A DNA stretch of 64,000 nt from Streptomyces sp. Edi2 (GTDB lineage Bacteria > Actinomycetota > Actinomycetes > Streptomycetales > Streptomycetaceae): the NCBI RefSeq assembly GCF_040253635.1, contig NZ_JBEJGX010000003.1, positions 372,001 to 436,000 of the forward strand, given 5' to 3'. The notes under the pieces were generated by a model. The model searched no databases. It was given only the letters and a program-made list of their open reading frames with translations, and was not told the origin of the DNA. This document shows, one piece after another, positions 33,721 to 41,340 of the stretch. The stretch's first letter is position 1, and each line of letters begins with the position of its first letter. A program made the translations under genes and the position numbers.

Positions 33721-33860
33721 TGTCGATCCCTCCTGGGTGGCGTCGTCGCGGCCTCATGTCGTGCCATGGGGCCGCAACGTGCGCACGGATGGCATAGGGC
33801 GGGTGCGAGACGCACCGCAGGCAGCGATGACCTCGCACACCGCCCGACGCTCCCAGCCAC

Positions 33861-33882
33861 ATCCTGAACGCATCCTGAACGC
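33861..33882. promoter_or_regulatory. Perfect 11-bp tandem repeat, likely response-regulator box
   Basis: ATCCTGAACGC is repeated head-to-tail twice without a gap (complement GCGTTCAGGAT). An 11-base period places both copies on the same DNA face, as in OmpR-family binding sites. It lies about 141 bases before the first DUF347 gene. A diverged copy lies before the second DUF347 gene. Confidence 0.6.
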
Positions 33883-33969
33883 CGCCGAGTGTGCCCACGA
33901 AACAGCCCGGACGGGTGAAGCCGGCCTCCGGATCCCGGGGGCCGGCCTCAGCCGTGGGCGAAGCCGCGC

Positions 33970-34812
33970 TCAGCTCCTCTGCGGGGTGAGCCGCTCCGGC
34001 TCGGAGACGTCCCTGCGGGTGACCGTCAAGAACACCACCAGCCCGAGGATGACCGCGAGGAACAGCACACTGGTGATCACCGTGCCCAGGCCGAGCCCGC
34101 CGCCGGAGGTCGGCTGCGACAGGTAGTCGCCGATCGAGGCGCCCAGCGGCCGGGTCAGGATGTAGGCGATCCAGAAGCTCCACACCGCGTCCAGGCCAAG
34201 GGCGAAGTGCGCCACGGCGACCGCGGCGATCGCCAGGGCGAACAGGCCGGCGGAGAGCCAGTACCCGAGGTCCATGCGTTCGGCGACCAGATCGCCGGCG
34301 GCGGTGCCCAGGGCGAAGGTGAACAGCACGGCAAGCCAGTAGAACGACTCGCGGCGGACGGTGTCGACGTGGTGGATGGACAGGGTCCGCTCGCTGCGGT
34401 ACCAGGCAACGAACACCACGACGAGGGCCACCGCGAACGCGATGGTGCTGGTCTCCAGCGGCACGCCCAGGTTGTCGGTGAGGTTGTCACTGATCAGCGT
34501 GCCCACGACGCTGATCAGCGCCACCGCGAGCCAGTAGACACCAGGGCGGTAGGCACGGGTGCGGAACTGGGCCACGAGTACCGCGACGAGCAGCGCGCTC
34601 ATCAGGAGCGACACACCGGTCAGCCCCATGCCCAGCTTCTCGTTCAGCAGGTCGGCCGCGGTCTCTCCGACCGTGGTGCACAGGATTTTGATGACCCAGA
34701 AGTACGCCGTGACTTCGGGGACCTTGTTCCATCGGAGACGCCGGCCGGTGGGGGCGGATGCGGGGCAGGACGTGTCGTGCGCCTCAACGGCCCCAGGGAT
34801 ATCAGCTGTCAT
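33970..34812 (-). CDS. DUF347 four-repeat membrane protein (2)
   Basis: 280 residues from the ATG at 34812 (MTADIPGAVEAHD). It is a paralogue of the preceding DUF347 protein with the same four-repeat plan: VPEVTAYFWVIKILCTTVGET, YRPGVYWLAVALISVVGTLI, RESFYWLAVLFTFALGTAAG and AVWSFWIAYILTRPLGASIG. It diverges from response regulator 2. The 143-base shared promoter contains an 11-bp repeat pair. Long frames upstream are shadows of the regulator gene. Confidence 0.88.
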   Translation of the reverse strand: MTADIPGAVEAHDTSCPASAPTGRRLRWNKVPEVTAYFWVIKILCTTVGETAADLLNEKLGMGLTGVSLLMSALLVAVLVAQFRTRAYRPGVYWLAVALISVVGTLISDNLTDNLGVPLETSTIAFAVALVVVFVAWYRSERTLSIHHVDTVRRESFYWLAVLFTFALGTAAGDLVAERMDLGYWLSAGLFALAIAAVAVAHFALGLDAVWSFWIAYILTRPLGASIGDYLSQPTSGGGLGLGTVITSVLFLAVILGLVVFLTVTRRDVSEPERLTPQRS

Positions 34813-34834
34813 GGTGCCCGACCGTGCCATCCGC

Positions 34835-34856
34835 AACCTGAACGCATCCTGAGCAC
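34835..34856. promoter_or_regulatory. Degenerate 11-bp tandem repeat before DUF347 gene 2
   Basis: AACCTGAACGC followed directly by ATCCTGAGCAC keeps the unit and 11-base period seen at 33861-33882, with a few changes. It sits 23-44 bases upstream of the DUF347 gene 2 start, on the side where it could act as an activator box, and about 100 bases before the divergent response regulator. Confidence 0.5.
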
Positions 34857-34956
34857 GTGTGCCCTCACTTCGGCTCCGCCCCTCATGCCTGCCCCTGGCT
34901 GCCCCGCACACCGCCACCCGGTCGTACGAGGCCGTGTCCACGGCTAGCGTGAAGAC

Positions 34957-35640
34957 GTGGCACGGATTGTGATCGTCGAGGACGACGACGCCATCGGAGG
35001 AAGGCTCGCGGCGATGCTGCGGGCACAGGGCCATGACTGTGAGTGGTGCCCTGATGGCGCGGCAGCGCTGGCGCGTGCCGGGCGAGGCCCCGCCGGATTG
35101 GTGTTGCTGGACCTCGGGCTGCCGGATGCGGACGGATTCGAGCTGTGCCGGAGCCTGCGCGAGCGTCTGCCGGGTGCCGTGATCGTCGCCCTGACGGCCC
35201 GCACCGGGGAGATGGATGTGATCCAGGCGCTGGAGTCGGGTGCGGACGACTATCTGACCAAGCCGTTCCGCCTCGCTGAACTGCAGGCCCGGATCGCCGC
35301 CCATCTGCGACGTGCCGAACCGGGAAGGACAGGCGGCGCCGGCCAGATCCGTCACGGCGCCTTGCTGATCGACCGCACGGCCCGCCGCTGCCTCACCCCG
35401 GCGGGCGAGGTGGAGCTGCGGCCCAAGGAGTTCGACCTGCTGGTCCGGCTGGCCACTGCCGTCGGCCGCGCGGTGAGCCGGGAGGATCTCATGAGCGACG
35501 TGTGGGACGAGAACTGGTTCGGATCCACCAAGACGCTCGATGTCCATGTGGCAGTGCTGCGCCGCAAACTGGGTGACCACGTACGGATCACGACCCTGCG
35601 GCACTTCGGCTATCGGCTCGAACCGCCCAGGGAGGGCTGA
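34957..35640 (+). CDS. OmpR-family response regulator (system 2)
   Basis: 227 residues from the GTG at 34957. Receiver: VEDDDAIGG, LVLLDLGLPDADGFE and DDYLTKPFRL. Winged helix: LRPKEFDLLVRLATAVG, then TKTLDVHVAVLRRKLGD and LRHFGYRLE. It is followed after 2 bases by its kinase and diverges from DUF347 gene 2, the probable target through the 11-bp repeats. Confidence 0.93.
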   Translation: MARIVIVEDDDAIGGRLAAMLRAQGHDCEWCPDGAAALARAGRGPAGLVLLDLGLPDADGFELCRSLRERLPGAVIVALTARTGEMDVIQALESGADDYLTKPFRLAELQARIAAHLRRAEPGRTGGAGQIRHGALLIDRTARRCLTPAGEVELRPKEFDLLVRLATAVGRAVSREDLMSDVWDENWFGSTKTLDVHVAVLRRKLGDHVRITTLRHFGYRLEPPREG

Positions 35641-35642
35641 CC

Positions 35643-36986
35643 GTGCGCCGCCGCATCCTCCGGGCCGTCGTCATCGCGGTGGTGTGCGCGGTGGTGCTGT
35701 TCTCGGTACCGCTGGCCGTGGCAACGCTGCGGCTGTACCGACAGAACGAGATGAGCGACCTGGAGCGGCTGGCCGACCGGGTGGCGGTGACCGTCCCTGC
35801 TGACGTGCACCATCCCCGTGACCCGATGGAACTGCCACGCGTCGAGTCCGGTACCTGGGTCGGGGTGTACGACGAACGTGCGCGGCGGGTGACCGGAGCA
35901 GGCCCGGCGCACGGGGACGGACCGGTCCGCCTCGCCCTGGCGGGCCAGGCGTCATCGCAGCGGCTGGGTGACCGACTGGTAGTGGTGGTACCGGTGGGGT
36001 CGGGCGAGCGGGTACGGGCGGTGGTACAGGCCAGTTCACCGGCCGACGGGCCGTTGCGCCGGGCTGCGCTCACCTGGGCGGCCATGCTCGCGTTGGCTGC
36101 AGTGGCGGTCGGAGTGGGCGCCACCCTGGGGCTACGGTCCAGCAGGCGACTCGCACGCCCCTTGGAATCGCTGGCGGAGACGGCCGGACAACTGGAGACC
36201 GGCGACTTGTCGGCCCGGGCCGACAAGTCCGGACTCCCCGAGGCCGACGAGGTCGCGAGCGCGCTCAACCGCGCCGCCGAACGCATCGAGGAACTCCTGC
36301 GGCGCGAGCGGGCCTTCAGCGCGGACGCCTCCCACCAACTGCGCACGGCACTGACCAGGGTGCGGCTGGAACTGGAAGGCGCGCCGGCCGAAGAGGCCAG
36401 GGCTGCGGGTGCACAGGCCCCGGGCCCGTCCGGCGCGAGCGTGGCCAGGAACCCGCGGGCCGCCATACGCGCCGCCCTCGCATCGCTCGATGCCATGGAG
36501 ACGATGGTGGCCGACCTTCTCGCGCTGGCCCGGGACATACCGGAGCGGGCACCGCTCGACGTGGAGGTGCTGCTAGCCGATGCCGAGCGACGCTGGCACG
36601 GCGAGCTGGCGGCCGTGGGACGGCCGCTGAGGATCGCCGTCGAGGAGGACTTGCCGAACGCGGTCGGCTCTGCGCGCGCCGGACGGCAGGTCCTGGACGT
36701 TCTTCTCGCCAACGCGCTCGCCCACGGCAGCGGCACCGTGACCGTCACGGCCCGGGACGCGGCCGGGGTACTGGCGGTGGATGTGGAGGACGAGGGGCCC
36801 GGCCTGCCCGAGGGAGAGGACATCTTCGCCCGGCGACGGGCCGGCGACAGCGGCCACGGCATCGGGCTGGCACTCGCCCGTTCCCTGGTGGACACCGAGG
36901 GCGGGCGCCTCATGGTCTCCAGGAGAGCACCGCACCCCCGCTTCACCTGGCTCGTCGCCGGGATCCGCGAAGCCCCGGAACCGTGA
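35643..36986 (+). CDS. Sensor histidine kinase (system 2)
   Basis: 447 residues from a GTG 2 bases after the regulator stop. TM1 is near 8-30 and TM2 near 140-160, with a small sensor region between. HAMP follows (RRLARPLESLAETAGQLE). The H-box reads DASHQLRTALTRVRLE. The His is present, but the nearly invariant proline after LRT is alanine. N-box LLANALAHG and G-boxes VEDEGPGLP and GHGIGLALARSL are intact. An Ala/Gly/Pro-rich insertion (EEARAAGAQAPGPSGASV) interrupts the dimerisation region, which is unusual. Confidence 0.9.
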   Translation: MRRRILRAVVIAVVCAVVLFSVPLAVATLRLYRQNEMSDLERLADRVAVTVPADVHHPRDPMELPRVESGTWVGVYDERARRVTGAGPAHGDGPVRLALAGQASSQRLGDRLVVVVPVGSGERVRAVVQASSPADGPLRRAALTWAAMLALAAVAVGVGATLGLRSSRRLARPLESLAETAGQLETGDLSARADKSGLPEADEVASALNRAAERIEELLRRERAFSADASHQLRTALTRVRLELEGAPAEEARAAGAQAPGPSGASVARNPRAAIRAALASLDAMETMVADLLALARDIPERAPLDVEVLLADAERRWHGELAAVGRPLRIAVEEDLPNAVGSARAGRQVLDVLLANALAHGSGTVTVTARDAAGVLAVDVEDEGPGLPEGEDIFARRRAGDSGHGIGLALARSLVDTEGGRLMVSRRAPHPRFTWLVAGIREAPEP

Positions 36987-37127
36987 TGGGCTCTGTTCAC
37001 GAGTTCCGGTTCTGACTCGCTTTCCGTGACGCGGCCACGTTGCGTGACGGCAGATACTCGGAACGACCTCCGGGAAGTTGCCTGAAAAGATCAGTGTCGA
37101 TCTCGGTATCGCCGACAGTCCGGCGCC

Positions 37128-37594
37128 GTGGAAGAGACGTTGCCCCGGCTGGAAGAGCTGTAGTTCCCGTCCATCACGGACGTGGTGGTGCTGTCGCTGG
37201 ACGTGAGCAACGAGGCGATACCTATCGAGGCCGCAGTACGGCGGCGGGGGCGGCATGCCCGGATCGCGGGATCGAGTCGAGCCGGATGCCCAGCTCTTAC
37301 CTGCGGTTTCCTGCGGATGTGCCCGGTGAGGGACGGCGGGTGGTCCTCCGTCTGCAGGTCCGTCGGTTCTTCTGTCCGGCGGCTTCGTGCGAACGGCGGA
37401 CGTTTGCCGAGCAGATGCCGGGGCTGACCCGGAGGCACAGCAGGTGGACCGAGCGGTTGCGTTCGACTCTCGCCGCGGTCGGTCTCGCCCTCGCCGGCCG
37501 GGCCGGAGCCCGGATGGCCCAGGTCTGTGGACCGTTGCGCCCAGGGCCCGGTTGTCGTTGCCGCTGGAGCCACTTGCCGAGGTCGTCATGGTAG
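37128..37594 (+). pseudogene. ISL3-family transposase N-terminal remnant
   Basis: Reading from the GTG at 37128 (VEETLPRLEEL), an in-frame stop interrupts at about 37161. The frame continues ITDVVVLSLDVSNEAIPIEAA, then shifts to YLRFPADVPGEGRRVVLRLQ and VRRFFCPAASCERRTFAEQM, then ALAGRAGARMAQ. This is the zinc-finger and linker part of ISL3 transposases. The catalytic domain is missing after 37594. It is a decayed insertion between the kinase and the MerR gene. Confidence 0.7.
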
Positions 37595-37670
37595 AGGAGT
37601 GGCGTGCCAGGTCTGTCGAGGGCGGGACGGAGGCCGGGAACCCGGATGTGACCTTCCGACTGGCTTCGGG

Positions 37671-38324
37671 TCAGATCGTCTTGCGTGCCGGTGGCCCCTC
37701 CTCGCCGTACAAATGTGCCGAGGCGTCCACATGGGCCAGCCTGCGCAGCGCGCCGAGCACCGCTTCACCCAGTACGGTTCCGATCACCACCCTCTCCACC
37801 ATGTCCTCGACCCCCACCCGCCGGTCGGCGTACGCGAGGTCGGCGCGCGCGACCTGCTCGGCGGCGTCGGCGTAGTCGTCGAGGACCTCGGTGAACGCCC
37901 CGTGCCCCAGCCGGGCCATGGCGGCGAGTGCCTTGGCCAGGTCGGCTGCGGCGGGGTTCGACTCGTGCGTGCGCCAGCCACGCCGGGAGATGAGGTCGGC
38001 GACGACGGCATGCGCGGCCGCCGACTCGGTGTCTTCGTGCTTGATGTTCGCGTTGCCGAGGCGGTCCGCGGCGGCACCGAGCACTTTGTGCAGCGGACGT
38101 TCCGGGTCGTCGATGGCGGTCAGTACTTTCGCGATTTCGGCCACCTTCATGCCGCCCACATCGAGCAGGGCGCGGATGAGGTGCAGCCGACGCTCGTGCG
38201 CCTCGCCGTAGGTTGCTTGATTCCGGCTGGTCAGCTCGCCCGGAGGCAGTAGCCCTTCACGGACGTAGTACTTGATCGTCGGCACGGGTACTCCGGTTGT
38301 TCGGCTCAACTCTGCGATGCGCAA
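37671..38324 (-). CDS. MerR-family transcriptional regulator
   Basis: 217 residues from a TTG at 38324 (MRIAELSRTTGVPVPTIKYY), with AAGGAG 10 bases upstream. No ATG fits the conserved N-terminus. The winged helix-turn-helix is followed by GLLPPGELTSRNQATYGEAHERRL and a coiled-coil LLDVGGMKVAEIAKVL. The C-terminal 130 residues form a helical effector domain without metal cysteines, so a small-molecule signal is likelier than a metal. It diverges from a two-gene membrane operon, with strong dyads between them. Confidence 0.92.
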   Translation of the reverse strand: MRIAELSRTTGVPVPTIKYYVREGLLPPGELTSRNQATYGEAHERRLHLIRALLDVGGMKVAEIAKVLTAIDDPERPLHKVLGAAADRLGNANIKHEDTESAAAHAVVADLISRRGWRTHESNPAAADLAKALAAMARLGHGAFTEVLDDYADAAEQVARADLAYADRRVGVEDMVERVVIGTVLGEAVLGALRRLAHVDASAHLYGEEGPPARKTI

Positions 38325-38393
38325 CGCCGGTTCACTCCTTGGCCTTCGCCCTGATCCCCTTCGCCGGCGCTTGCCAGCTTCTCCTCCATCATA

Positions 38394-38431
38394 GATAGTT
38401 GGGCTATCAGATAGCGGATAGTGCCGCTATC
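38394..38431. promoter_or_regulatory. Dyad operators in the MerR/membrane operon promoter
   Basis: GATAG-TTGGG-CTATC (38394-38408) is followed directly by GATAGCGG-ATAGTG-CCGCTATC (38410-38431), an exact 8-base-arm dyad. They end 17 bases before the membrane-protein start and about 70 bases from the MerR start. The shared GATAG...CTATC arms suggest tandem binding by the MerR dimer. Confidence 0.7.
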
Positions 38432-38448
38432 CATCAAGGGGGTCATTC

Positions 38449-39462
38449 ATGTCTTCATTACTTCCGTCTTCGTGGTCTGTCCGGTCGCGGTGGTCTTCGG
38501 CCCCATGGCGGTCGTGGCACCGGCCGCTGGTACTGCTATCGGTGGCAATGGTGGTGATGTCGGCCGCATCAGCCGTGGGGCTCGTCGTCGACGACCGCGT
38601 GCTGGCGGGCGCGCCCCTCTGGTTCAAGCCGTTCAAGTTCTCGGTCTCCTTCGTGGCGTACTGCCTCTCCCTGGCCTGGATGCTGTCGCTTCTCCCCCGA
38701 GGCCGACGCGTGGGCTGGTGGGCAGGGACGGTCATTGCGCTGGCCAGCCTCGTCGAGATGGCGATCATCGCTGCGCAGGCGATGCGCGGGAAGCGCAGCC
38801 ACTTCAACCACGAAACACCCTTCGACGAGGCGCTGTTCAACGCGATGGCCGTCACGGTCGTCATCCTGTGGCTCGGCACTCTCGCCGTCGCCGTGCTGTT
38901 GCTCTGCGCCCGAATCGCCGACCGTGCGTCCGCATGGGCGATGCGCTCGGGCATCATCCTGGCGCTGGCCGGGGCTGCCGTCGGATTCCTGATGACACAG
39001 CCCGCGCCGGGACAGCGACGCGGCATCTCCAAGGTGGTCGGCGCGCACAGCGTGGGCGTGCCGGACGGTGGTCCCTCCATGCCGCTGACCGGCTGGTCGA
39101 CGACCGGCGGAGATCTGCGGATCCCGCACTTCGTCGGCATGCACGCGCTGCAGCTCCTGCCGCTGCTCGTCATGGCGCTGACCGCCCTCGCACCGCGCTC
39201 GCCCCGCCTTACCTGCGACCGGGTCCGGTTGCGCCTGGTACTGCTCGCCTCGGGCGTGTACGCCGCCGCCTTCGCTCTGGTCCTCTGGCAGGCCCTGCGG
39301 GGTCAGCCGCTGGTCCAGCCGGACAGCCTGACACTGGCAGTGGCCGGCCTGATCCTGGTGGCCGCCACTCTCGGGACGTACGCAACACTGCGGGTCCCGA
39401 CTCCCCCCGCGGACACCGCACATGTTGAAGGCGTCAATGCCTCGGAGGAACTCGCGTCATGA
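38449..39462 (+). CDS. Uncharacterised multi-spanning membrane protein
   Basis: 337 residues, ATG at 38449 with AGGGGG upstream. About seven to eight hydrophobic segments are visible, among them PLVLLSVAMVVMSAASAVGLVV, FSVSFVAYCLSLAWMLSLL, AVTVVILWLGTLAVAVLLL and LQLLPLLVMALTALAP. An intervening polar region contains GWSTTGGDLRIPHFVGMHALQ, which recalls conserved motifs of a family of hypothetical Actinobacteria proteins, but I cannot name it. It is coupled by ATGA to the next gene and likely repressed or activated by the divergent MerR protein. Confidence 0.8.
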   Translation: MSSLLPSSWSVRSRWSSAPWRSWHRPLVLLSVAMVVMSAASAVGLVVDDRVLAGAPLWFKPFKFSVSFVAYCLSLAWMLSLLPRGRRVGWWAGTVIALASLVEMAIIAAQAMRGKRSHFNHETPFDEALFNAMAVTVVILWLGTLAVAVLLLCARIADRASAWAMRSGIILALAGAAVGFLMTQPAPGQRRGISKVVGAHSVGVPDGGPSMPLTGWSTTGGDLRIPHFVGMHALQLLPLLVMALTALAPRSPRLTCDRVRLRLVLLASGVYAAAFALVLWQALRGQPLVQPDSLTLAVAGLILVAATLGTYATLRVPTPPADTAHVEGVNASEELAS

Positions 39463-39923
39463 CCGGATTCCTCTTCGAGCTCTCCTTCTGGCTGGCCGCA
39501 CCCGTCTGGCTGCTCATGATCTTCGCCCCCGCGTGGGGTCCAACCGCCCGCATCGCCGGGTCACCGATGACCGTGGTGCCCGTACTGCTCGTCTATCTCG
39601 CGCTCGCCGTCCCGGCGTTCCCCGAACTCTGGACCGCGGTCAGGAGCCCGGACCTCGGCACCTTCCGCGAACTGACCGCACGCGCGGACGGCGCGGGAGC
39701 CATCTGGTCGCAGGTCATCGCCTGGGATCTCCTCATCGGGCAGTGGATGTACCAGGAGGCCAGACGGCTCAGGATCCCCGCCCTGCTGATGGGTCCCCTG
39801 CTGGCCTTCACGATCCTTCTGTCGCCCTTCGGGCTGCTGGTGTTCCTGGGGCTGCGAACGGCAAGGACACGGCGTTCGACCCGCGACGGCCCCGCGACTG
39901 CGACGTCCCGCAAAGCCACGTAA
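39459..39923 (+). CDS. ABA4-like membrane protein
   Basis: 154 residues. The ATG overlaps the preceding stop as ATGA. The pattern FELSFWLAAPVWLLMIFAP, VVPVLLVYLALAVPAFPE, then AWDLLIGQWMYQEARRL and FTILLSPFGLLVFLGLR matches the ABA4-like family (DUF4281), small four-helix membrane proteins. The plant member acts in neoxanthin synthesis; the bacterial function is unknown. With the preceding gene it forms the MerR-linked operon. Confidence 0.8.
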   Translation: MTGFLFELSFWLAAPVWLLMIFAPAWGPTARIAGSPMTVVPVLLVYLALAVPAFPELWTAVRSPDLGTFRELTARADGAGAIWSQVIAWDLLIGQWMYQEARRLRIPALLMGPLLAFTILLSPFGLLVFLGLRTARTRRSTRDGPATATSRKAT

Positions 39924-40442
39924 ACCGAGCACTGCCCGCCTCGCCCGCCACAGACGCCTGATCAAGCTTCGGCGTGAGCCCTGTGAGCGGGCGTGCCGGC
40001 CACTGGTGCTCTTGAACACGGCGATGTAGCCGTCGCTGGACGGGTCACGCTGTCTCCTACGGTCGGGGCGGGCCTCGCTGCGGCGAGCGGTTGGAGAAAG
40101 CTCACCGTTCCGCAGGTGGCGCAGGGCCCCGTCAGAGGAGTCGTGCTCTCACGGCCGACGCGCGGCAGTAGGGCATCGGGTTGGGGGCCAACGGTACAGT
40201 CGTTGGCGCTGAGAACGATCATGGTCCGGTGATGGCCCCGATCCGGCACGTCACCCGTTCTCGGGGTACACCCCGTTCACGCTGATACGGCCTCGAAGCT
40301 GAACCGGCCGTCGTGACAATGCCGTTGGTCACACCATCAGGTGGAATCCGCCACTTGCCGGCGATCACTGCCCCATTCGGCGTATCCGCCGGACTAGTGT
40401 CCATTGGCCAACCGATCCCATCGAGACTGCCCGCGAGGCCTC
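39924..40442. other. Intergenic region without supported gene
   Basis: 519 bases between the ABA4-like gene and the DUF574 methyltransferase gene. Frames here have no recognisable similarity or ribosome-binding site. It must carry the methyltransferase promoter and the end of the upstream operon. I see no clear operator. Confidence 0.5.
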
Positions 40443-41258
40443 ATGTCCAGTGCAACGACCAATATCGATACGACGAAGCCCAGTATCGCCAGGGTGTACG
40501 ACGCCTTCCTCAACGGCACCGACAACTACGAGGTGGACCGTGAGGTGGTCCGGCGTGTGCAGAAGGCCGCTCCGGAGGCCGCGGACCTGGCGGTCGAGAA
40601 CCGTGCCTTCCTGATCCGCGCCTGCCGGTTCCTGGCCGGCCAGACCGGCATCACCCAATACCTGGACTGCGGCTCGGGCCTGCCGACCGCGGAGAACATC
40701 CACCAGGTGGTGCAGCGCATCAACCCGGACGCCCGGGTCGTCTACGTGGACAACGACCCACTGGTGCAGGCCCACAGCCGCGCGCTCCTGGAGGGCAACG
40801 AGACCACCGTCATCGTCTCCGAGGACATCTTCGAACCGGAGAAGCTGCTGCGCAACGCACTCGTCCGGTCCCACCTGGACTGGAACAAGCCGATCGCGCT
40901 GCTGCACCTGGGTACGCTGCACCACTACAACGGCGAGGACGCACGCACGCGCAAGGACATCATGCGCTCCTACCTCGACGCCCTTCCGCCCGGCTCCTAC
41001 GTGGCGATCAGTCACTTCCTGGACCCTGAGGACGAGTACAGCGCCACCGCCCGGAAGATGGAGGACATGTTCCTGCACAGCATGATGGGCAGTGGCACCT
41101 TCTCCACCAGCGCCGAACTGGAGGACCTGTTCAACGGCCTGGAGATGGTCGACCCAGGCCTGGTGCGGTGCGCCGACTGGTGGCCGGACGGCCCGCAACT
41201 CAAGCCACTGAGCGCAGCCCAGCGGTGTATCGCCGGTGGCGTCGCCCACAAGCCGTAA
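40443..41258 (+). CDS. DUF574-family SAM-dependent methyltransferase
   Basis: 271 residues from the ATG at 40443 (MSSATTNIDTTKPSIARVYD). This family (PF04672) is abundant in Streptomyces, and members fold as class I methyltransferases. Motifs include ARVYDAFLNGTDNYEVDRE, the SAM-binding YLDCGSGLPTAENIHQ, VVYVDNDPLV, ALLHLGTLHHYN, and the C-terminal GLEMVDPGLVRCADWWPDG. Substrates are unknown, and several members are controlled by bld or whi regulators. It stands alone and is convergent with the ABC permease gene. Confidence 0.92.
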   Translation: MSSATTNIDTTKPSIARVYDAFLNGTDNYEVDREVVRRVQKAAPEAADLAVENRAFLIRACRFLAGQTGITQYLDCGSGLPTAENIHQVVQRINPDARVVYVDNDPLVQAHSRALLEGNETTVIVSEDIFEPEKLLRNALVRSHLDWNKPIALLHLGTLHHYNGEDARTRKDIMRSYLDALPPGSYVAISHFLDPEDEYSATARKMEDMFLHSMMGSGTFSTSAELEDLFNGLEMVDPGLVRCADWWPDGPQLKPLSAAQRCIAGGVAHKP

Positions 41259-41340
41259 GCCGTGCACCACGTCACGCAGCTCGCCGCACCCGGCGGCAGT
41301 CCCTGGCGTCTTACGCGCAGTCCGCCGACGGCCTTGCGGC

